DNA of 9,085 bases from Oscillospiraceae bacterium (GTDB taxonomy: Bacteria > Bacillota_A > Clostridia > Oscillospirales > Ruminococcaceae). A program made the translations under genes and the position numbers. Shown piece after piece: positions 4,929 through 9,085 of the stretch. The notes beneath the pieces are model-generated. The model did not search any database. It was given only the letters and a program-made list of their open reading frames with translations, and was not told the DNA's origin. Each line of letters opens with the position of its first letter. Position 1 is the first letter of the stretch. The DNA lies in assembly GCA_017523995.1 (NCBI GenBank), contig JAFWUX010000211.1, positions 1 through 9,085 on the forward strand, given 5' to 3'.

Positions 4929-7724
4929 TCAGCAGAACAGTTTTCGCAGCAGATCGGCGGAAAGCTTCTCTGCCGGTGCAAATGCATCACTATGCATATA
5001 TGCGGCGATGGCGTGGTGCAGGCGGTTCATACAGAGATCATCAGGACATTCCGTCAGCCGCGCTGTGCAGACAAACAGTCTGCCGCCGCCGACCGCCGTC
5101 TCAAAGAGCAGCCCGAGCCGGTGATTGCGCTCCACATTGTCGATCATCTGCACTGTGGGGCGGAATCCCGCCGGCGCTTCATCGAGGACGGCGCAGTCTG
5201 CATGCGTCACGATGCTGTACCACTGCGGCGTGCTGTAATCATCGCTGAACATTGCCGCCGCGACCGGATGTGTCTGATCAATGCAGAGCCCCATTGTCCC
5301 GACAGGCACCTGCCTGCCGACGGATTCCGAAATGCTGCGGAACATCGGATAGTTCCAGAAATCCGTGCAGTAGAATCCGCGGATTTTCTCCGTGATCTGT
5401 GCAGGAATCAGCAGCACTGCCTCGCCCCTCTGCAGATGCGGTTCCGCCTCCGTAAAGCTGCGGACGGTCACGAATTCCGTTGTCACCGGTTTTGCGGGCG
5501 GCAGAACCGTCAGTTCCCATGTGTTGCGGATGCCGGATTCCGGCAGTTCAAAGACAATCTTTGCATTGCCCATGCATGTTTCAGGGATGCGGAATCCGCC
5601 GCCGCCGAGGTCGAGCAATCCTGCGCCGGATGCCGGAATCTCGCCGTTTGTTTCCGCGAGCAGTCTGTCCCCGACGGTGAATGTCACGCGGAACGGCTGC
5701 GCGGGAATCTCCGGACGGCTGCTGCGGACTGCATAGCGGCATTCAAACACGCTGCCGGATTCCTGCACATAGGAATCAAAGATCACAAGCGGCACCAGAT
5801 CGCCGCAGAACGCGCGCCACGTTTCCGGCTCGATCAGCCCCTTGTTCTCTAAAAATGCGTTCAGCATCCCGACGAGCGCCGTGCCCTGTCCCGGAAAATC
5901 CTGCAGATCGAGCAGCTGAAATCCCGCGATCTGCGGGGTGCGCATCACGGCTTCGAGCTCGGATTTGTAGCAGTCTCGCGCGAGCTTTCCCGAGCACCGG
6001 AAGAAATCCGCCGCCTGTTCGCCCATGCCAGCCTGTTCCAGCCGCTCACGGAACACCTCCAGATTGCGCGGTGCCAGCGGGCCGGTGTACTTCGGAAGCT
6101 CCCTGTAATCGGGATAGATGCCGTACTGCCCGATCTCATGCGTGATGACGGGCTTTGTCGGGCGGAACGGCTGCTTTGCCGCCGCTTTGACATGTGCAAC
6201 GCCGGTGCCGAACTGGATCGCCAGATCGGTTTCGGCGGAATCGGTCTCTGTCTCAGCGCAAAGGAACGCTTCGCTGTAATCCCAGTTTGCAGAGGGTGCA
6301 GCCGTCTGGATTCTGCCGAGCGGCGCATCGCAATCCGCATAGGAGCCGCGCAGCAGCCGGTGCTTTCCCGTCCGGACACCGACCCAGAAATCCTCCTGCG
6401 GCAGTTCCTGCGGCGTAAACTGGAAATTGTTGCTGCCCTGTGTATAGAGCGGCCGCGGATCATGTGCGCGCAGAAGATCGAGAATCTCGCCGAGCCGCTC
6501 CGCGCTGCCCCAGAGCTCATTACCGAGCGAAAGCATCACGAAGGAAGGGTGATTGCCGAAGGCATCGCAGATGCGCCTGCCCTCGCGGATCAGATATGCC
6601 TGCCCGACGGCATCATATTTTTCGCCGCCCTCTGCATCGACCGTGCCCCAGAACGGGAGCTCCGGCTCCAGCAGCATGCCGGTCAGATCGGCAGCGGCAA
6701 AGGCAGCCTCCGGCGGGCAGCAGGTGTGAAACCGAATGTGGTTGATGCCCCATGTCTGCATGCACCGAAAATAGCGCAGCCACATGTCAAGTCCGGTCGG
6801 GGCGGCACCCGTCAGCGGAAAGACCATTGCGTCATGTCTGCCGCGGAGCAGAACCGGCTTGCCGTTCAGTTCAAAATGATCGCCGCAGGCTTTGAAATCG
6901 CGCAGACCGAATTCCGCAGATGCGGTCTCGCCCTGCGGCAGCTCAAAACACAGCGCCAGCCCGACCGGAGACTGTTCACTCCACTGCGGCGTATCCGGCG
7001 GCAGCAGAATCTCTGCGGAAAATGCGCCCGAAGCATCCGGCGCAAGCAGCACGCCTTTCGGCACGGTAAAATGCCAGCCGCCGCACTGCGGATACGGATT
7101 CTGCTGAACCGTGACCGCTGCAATCTGCGGCGCGGGCGGGTTCAGTCTGCCGGTGATGCGGATGCGGTGCGCAGCTGCATTCGGATAAACCTTCAGCTCC
7201 GAGAGCGTTGTGCTGCCGGAGAAGCGCAGCTCCATTCTGCCCGTCACGCCGATCCAGTTTGTCTGCGTATCGGGCGAGGTCATGTGTCCGCCGGGAACGG
7301 GATATCCGGTGTTCCGGATGCAGAGCACAATCTCGGTTTCCGGCGTCAGCAGGCCGGAAATATCATATTCATGCGGTGTGCAGAGACTCTCGTCGCTGCC
7401 CGCATACTGCCCGTTGACCCAGAGCTGCGTCATGCGCGTGCGTTCGAGATACAGCGTGCAGTGCGGCGCGTTCAGATCCGCCTCTGAAATGTGCAGGATC
7501 CTGCGCAGCCAGAGCTGTCCGCGGAACGGATAGCGCTCTGTCAGAAAGCCGGTCTCGCGCGCCGGATTCTCCGCGCCGAGCTTCTGCTGCGCGGTGGTGC
7601 CGGGCAGCGTCATCGTCAGCGGATATGCTGCCGGCGGTTCGCTGTATGCACAGGGCTCGGCATCCATCAGAAGCTGCCAGTTCCCCCATAATGGATTGCT
7701 CCCGTCAAATCGGATTTCCGTCAT
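4929..7724 (-). CDS. Glycoside hydrolase family 2 protein (beta-glycosidase, substrate unknown)
   Basis: This is a 931-aa retaining glycosidase with the GH2 layout: an N-terminal jelly-roll sugar-binding domain (about 10-170), an immunoglobulin-like domain (about 175-280), a TIM barrel from about 283 (FELNGKPVLLRGRH), and additional C-terminal beta domains (about 640-931). The acid/base is Glu403 in LGNELWG, and the likely nucleophile is Glu530 in VITHEIGQYG. GFQLLDLQDFPGQGTALVG (601-619) marks a GH2 subgroup distinct from LacZ. There is no signal peptide, so it probably acts in the cytoplasm on imported oligosaccharides. The ATG at 7722-7724 follows AAAGGAG. It is the first gene of a six-gene operon, but no sugar transporter or sugar-specific regulator is visible in the window, so the substrate cannot be read from context. 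Confidence 0.9.
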   Translation of the reverse strand: MTEIRFDGSNPLWGNWQLLMDAEPCAYSEPPAAYPLTMTLPGTTAQQKLGAENPARETGFLTERYPFRGQLWLRRILHISEADLNAPHCTLYLERTRMTQLWVNGQYAGSDESLCTPHEYDISGLLTPETEIVLCIRNTGYPVPGGHMTSPDTQTNWIGVTGRMELRFSGSTTLSELKVYPNAAAHRIRITGRLNPPAPQIAAVTVQQNPYPQCGGWHFTVPKGVLLAPDASGAFSAEILLPPDTPQWSEQSPVGLALCFELPQGETASAEFGLRDFKACGDHFELNGKPVLLRGRHDAMVFPLTGAAPTGLDMWLRYFRCMQTWGINHIRFHTCCPPEAAFAAADLTGMLLEPELPFWGTVDAEGGEKYDAVGQAYLIREGRRICDAFGNHPSFVMLSLGNELWGSAERLGEILDLLRAHDPRPLYTQGSNNFQFTPQELPQEDFWVGVRTGKHRLLRGSYADCDAPLGRIQTAAPSANWDYSEAFLCAETETDSAETDLAIQFGTGVAHVKAAAKQPFRPTKPVITHEIGQYGIYPDYRELPKYTGPLAPRNLEVFRERLEQAGMGEQAADFFRCSGKLARDCYKSELEAVMRTPQIAGFQLLDLQDFPGQGTALVGMLNAFLENKGLIEPETWRAFCGDLVPLVIFDSYVQESGSVFECRYAVRSSRPEIPAQPFRVTFTVGDRLLAETNGEIPASGAGLLDLGGGGFRIPETCMGNAKIVFELPESGIRNTWELTVLPPAKPVTTEFVTVRSFTEAEPHLQRGEAVLLIPAQITEKIRGFYCTDFWNYPMFRSISESVGRQVPVGTMGLCIDQTHPVAAAMFSDDYSTPQWYSIVTHADCAVLDEAPAGFRPTVQMIDNVERNHRLGLLFETAVGGGRLFVCTARLTECPDDLCMNRLHHAIAAYMHSDAFAPAEKLSADLLRKLFC

Positions 7725-7753
7725 GTTTCTTTCTCCTTTACGGTAATATTTTT

Positions 7754-7782
7754 ATTATAGCACATTTGCCTGTTTTGTACAA
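7754..7782 (-). promoter_or_regulatory. Promoter of the GH2-hydE operon
   Basis: On the minus strand, TTGTAC (-35, 7777-7782) and TATAAT (-10, 7754-7759) are 17 bp apart, about 30 bp upstream of the GH2 start codon. The -35 box lies in an 8-bp perfect palindrome TTGTACAA (7775-7782) that could be part of an operator, though it is too short to claim. The ribosome binding site AAAGGAG follows at about 7733-7739. Confidence 0.75.
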
Positions 7783-7934
7783 TAGGATTTCGTGAAAGAA
7801 ATTGAGATATCTGTCAAATTATTTATGTTATCGCATTCGTCCGGCTGCCGCGGAGAGAGCATATTCCGGCGTTCGTCATTCTGCACATTCAGGAGCAGAT
7901 TCGCCATGCGTGCATTTGTCGAATCATACGATTT

Positions 7935-7950
7935 GCAAAGAAAACTTGGC
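7935..7950 (+). promoter_or_regulatory. Operator O1 (weak copy of the 16-bp palindrome)
   Basis: GCAAAGAAAACTTGGC matches the best operator, GCCAAGTACACTTGGC, at 13 of 16 positions, with one perfect half-site (ACTTGGC). It lies upstream of the -35 box and begins 25 bp before O2. It is probably the weakest site. Confidence 0.5.
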
Positions 7951-7957
7951 AAACATC

Positions 7958-7986
7958 TTGACAAGTACACTTGGCAGTGATATAAT
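7958..7986 (+). promoter_or_regulatory. Perfect-consensus promoter of the DUF6442-like/XRE operon
   Basis: TTGACA (7958-7963) and TATAAT (7981-7986) are separated by 17 bp, the exact sigma-A consensus. Transcription should begin near 7993, giving a leader of about 40 nt. A promoter this strong normally needs repression, which fits the operators that overlap it. Confidence 0.93.
7960..7975 (+). promoter_or_regulatory. Operator O2, between and over the -35 and -10 boxes
   Basis: GACAAGTACACTTGGC is a near-perfect palindrome, differing from O3 at one position; that base is needed to keep the TTGACA -35 box. Bound protein would cover the -35 box and the spacer and block RNA polymerase. The likely ligand is the XRE protein encoded at 8726-8935; this is inferred from location. 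Confidence 0.8.
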
Positions 7987-8001
7987 ACAGACAATCAAAG
8001 C

Positions 8002-8017
8002 GCCAAGTACACTTGGC
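8002..8017 (+). promoter_or_regulatory. Operator O3, between transcription start and ribosome binding site
   Basis: GCCAAGTACACTTGGC is a fully symmetric palindrome, with 7-bp arms around a 2-bp centre. It lies 42 bp (about four helical turns) downstream of O2 and directly before AAGGAGG (8019-8025). The spacing would allow two dimers to bind on the same face of the DNA. Confidence 0.8.
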
Positions 8018-8031
8018 AAAGGAGGCAGACA

Positions 8032-8364
8032 GTGAACAAGGAAGAAATCCTCGCAAAATCGAGACAGGAAAACAAGGGCGGCGATCTTGCCGCACAGGCG
8101 GAAAAGGAGCAGAACTGGAATGCCGCATTTCTGATCGGCGGAATCTGGGTTCTTATCGTTTACGTCCTGCAAATGATGACGGATCATGACGAGCAGGCAT
8201 GGGGCACCATGTCGATCATGTTCTGGATGCTGTTCGGAAACGCGCTGCGTCCGGCAATCCGCGCATGCAAAACGGGCGGCGGCATCGAGATTGTCCCGAT
8301 GGTGCTGTTCCTGCTGCTTGCAATTTTGTGGTCAGTCAGATATATTCTGTATCTGCTCGGTTAA
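8032..8364 (+). CDS. Small membrane protein, DUF6442-like, first paralogue (110 aa)
   Basis: The start codon is GTG (8032-8034), 6 nt after AAGGAGG. The alignment of its first residues with the second paralogue, which starts with ATG, fixes this start. The N-terminus MNKEEILAKSRQENKGGDL is the hallmark of a small Firmicute membrane family that I recall as DUF6442; the name is from memory. After a cytoplasmic, charged stretch of about 28 residues come hydrophobic segments at about 30-49, 57-73 and 86-108. There are no catalytic residues, and the molecular function of the family is unknown to me. The gene follows a strong, operator-controlled promoter and is followed by a paralogue and an XRE regulator, a typical arrangement for this family. 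The stop TAA overlaps the ribosome binding site of the next gene. Confidence 0.87.
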   Translation: MNKEEILAKSRQENKGGDLAAQAEKEQNWNAAFLIGGIWVLIVYVLQMMTDHDEQAWGTMSIMFWMLFGNALRPAIRACKTGGGIEIVPMVLFLLLAILWSVRYILYLLG

Positions 8365-8376
8365 GGAGATGTCATA

Positions 8377-8724
8377 ATGAACAAGGAAGAAATCCTCGCA
8401 AAATCGAGAAAAGAAAACAAGGGCGCTGATCTTGTCGCGCTCGAAGCCGACTCCCATTCCGGCAAATTCGCAGGTGCCGCGGCAATTCTGCTCGGCGCAA
8501 TCCTCAACGGAATCGCAATGATTCGCTATAACAGAGCGCTGCCGGAATTCTTGGCAATCTTCTTCTGCTATCAGGCAGCACAGGGGCTTGCACGCGGTCT
8601 CCTTCTGCTGGTGGGCGGCAGAAAAGCCGCGGGACTGGGCTGGCTCGCATACGGATTTGTGATGCTTGCCGCGACAGTTCTCGCCGTGCGTCAGTCAATG
8701 CGCCTCTGGACAGCGGGGGCATAA
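8377..8724 (+). CDS. Small membrane protein, DUF6442-like, second paralogue (115 aa)
   Basis: The ATG at 8377-8379 follows AAGGAG, which overlaps the stop of the first paralogue (TAAGGAG). The first 19 residues match those of the first paralogue except Q12K and G17A, and 32 consecutive bases (8033-8064 and 8378-8409) are identical. Beyond about residue 20 the two proteins hardly resemble each other. Hydrophobic segments lie at about 30-48, 56-79 and 84-104, with a small GGRK turn between the last two. The protein therefore has the same topology as its neighbour, with a conserved cytoplasmic head and a different membrane part. The conserved head may be the part that meets a shared partner; that is inference. 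The stop is 1 nt before the XRE start codon. Confidence 0.85.
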   Translation: MNKEEILAKSRKENKGADLVALEADSHSGKFAGAAAILLGAILNGIAMIRYNRALPEFLAIFFCYQAAQGLARGLLLLVGGRKAAGLGWLAYGFVMLAATVLAVRQSMRLWTAGA

Positions 8725-8725
8725 T

Positions 8726-8935
8726 ATGGATGATTCACTCGTACTGAAAAACCGGCTCAAGGAGGCCCGCGCGGAGCAGAAGCTCTCGCAGGCACAGCTC
8801 GCGCAGATGGTCGGTGTTTCGCGCAATACGATCAGCTCGCTCGAGACCGGACAGTTCCAGCCGACCGCAAAGCTCGCGCTGATCCTCTGCATTGCGCTCG
8901 ACCGGAAATTCGAGGAGCTGTTCTATTTCGACTGA
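8726..8935 (+). CDS. XRE-family transcriptional regulator, minimal helix-turn-helix (69 aa)
   Basis: The whole protein is one HTH_3/XRE domain: LKNRLKEARAEQKLSQAQLAQMVGVSRNTISSLETGQFQPTAKLALILCIALDRKFEELFYF is a textbook match for the five-helix fold, with LSQAQLAQMVG as helix 2 and VSRNTISSLETG as the recognition helix. The ATG (8726-8728) is 1 nt after the previous stop, with a G-run (8715-8719) as Shine-Dalgarno; a frame extending upstream from 8666 would overlap the preceding gene and is not needed. Such small regulators often sit last in operons of small membrane proteins and repress them. The three 16-bp palindromes at the operon promoter are the obvious binding sites, so it is probably an autorepressor. 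There is no sensor domain, so any signal must act through a partner, proteolysis or the membrane proteins themselves. Confidence 0.93.
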   Translation: MDDSLVLKNRLKEARAEQKLSQAQLAQMVGVSRNTISSLETGQFQPTAKLALILCIALDRKFEELFYFD

Positions 8936-8963
8936 CCGGAACAAATTGATGTCCCAACTATCT

Positions 8964-9085
8964 CTTGAAGATATCTGCTTGTCTTTTTGCCATGATACTG
9001 CGTTAGAAATCCTTGCCTTGCGTCAGCAAGGCTGCGGCTTTCTGCCTTGTCTCATGACAAAAATCCTGCGCATCTATTCTTCAAG
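8964..9085 (-). repeat. Palindromic intergenic element, copy 2 (may continue past the window)
   Basis: A 122-bp imperfect palindrome begins 28 nt after the XRE stop. Its outer ends are CTTGAAGA (8964-8971) and TCTTCAAG (9078-9085). Bases 8984-8995 pair with 9052-9063 (12 bp), and the core hairpin GCCTTGC-GTCA-GCAAGGC is at 9015-9032. The one imperfect pair in the 12-bp stem (8990/9057) is a G.U wobble on the minus strand and C.A on the plus strand. Read on the minus strand it lines up with copy 1 through several ordered blocks, including CAAGCAGAT (8973-8981) and CAAGG-ATTTCT. It may also act as a transcription end for the XRE operon, although there is no clean T-run after the core hairpin. 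Confidence 0.7.

Larger units (their letters stand above)
7725..8031. other. Divergent intergenic region
   Basis: About 307 bp separate the GH2 operon (minus) from the DUF6442-like operon (plus). The ends hold the two promoters. The middle part (about 7790-7930) has no convincing gene: short frames exist on both strands, but none has a ribosome binding site and those that reach 7958-7986 run through the plus-strand promoter. A 6-bp inverted repeat GATTCG/CGAATC (7898-7903, 7920-7925) with an inner ATGC/GCAT is the only structure seen in the middle and has no known role. Confidence 0.8.

Noticed and set aside
6138..7487. Plus-strand 449-aa open frame opposite the GH2 gene
   Set aside because: It is a long shadow caused by GC-rich codon use in the GH2 gene, with no ribosome binding site and no recognisable domain.
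7792..7980. Plus-strand 62-aa frame in the divergent intergenic region
   Set aside because: It has a GTG start without a Shine-Dalgarno sequence, and its frame runs through two operators and the -35 box of the next promoter.
1..9085. CRISPR array, tRNA or rRNA genes, integrase or transposase
   Set aside because: No regularly spaced repeats, no tRNA-like cloverleaf and no recombinase motif were seen on either strand. The 88-bp repeat occurs only twice.

Overview
The window looks like chromosomal DNA of an anaerobic, fairly GC-rich Firmicute, probably a clostridium of the Oscillospiraceae/Ruminococcaceae type. This is inferred from a HydE [FeFe]-hydrogenase maturase, strong AGGAGG-type ribosome binding sites, consensus sigma-A promoters and a DUF6442-like/XRE operon. 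No marker gene fixes the species.

Layout. Positions 1-97 hold a long imperfect palindrome, followed on the minus strand by a dead tail of tgt (138-229), a small membrane protein gene (227-547) and intact tgt (570-1712). Tgt has its own promoter, whose -35 box sits in the T-tract of the terminator of the next transcription unit. That unit (7724 down to 1811, minus strand) appears to be one operon of six tightly spaced genes: a family 2 glycoside hydrolase, a 163-aa protein, a 193-aa CxC/CxxC protein, a 143-aa membrane-anchored protein, hydE (TTG start) and a 167-aa membrane protein. It ends at a 12-bp-stem terminator. A divergent intergenic region (7725-8031) carries the promoter of this operon and, facing the other way, a perfect-consensus promoter with three copies of a 16-bp palindromic operator. 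The plus-strand operon that follows encodes two paralogous small membrane proteins (DUF6442-like) and a minimal XRE repressor, the likely owner of the operators. A second palindromic element (8964-9085) closes the window.

How the genes work together. The XRE operon has the design of an autoregulated membrane-protein module. HydE supplies a step of H-cluster assembly, but no hydF, hydG or hydrogenase gene is visible here. TGT modifies tRNA. The functions of the four hypothetical genes of the large operon and of the membrane protein after tgt are unknown.

Most notable observations: an 88-bp direct repeat (one mismatch) of the tgt 3' end flanking the small membrane gene, which predicts a 438-bp excisable or acquired unit; two related structured palindromes at the two ends of the window whose wobble pairs point to an RNA sense strand; and the three-operator promoter.
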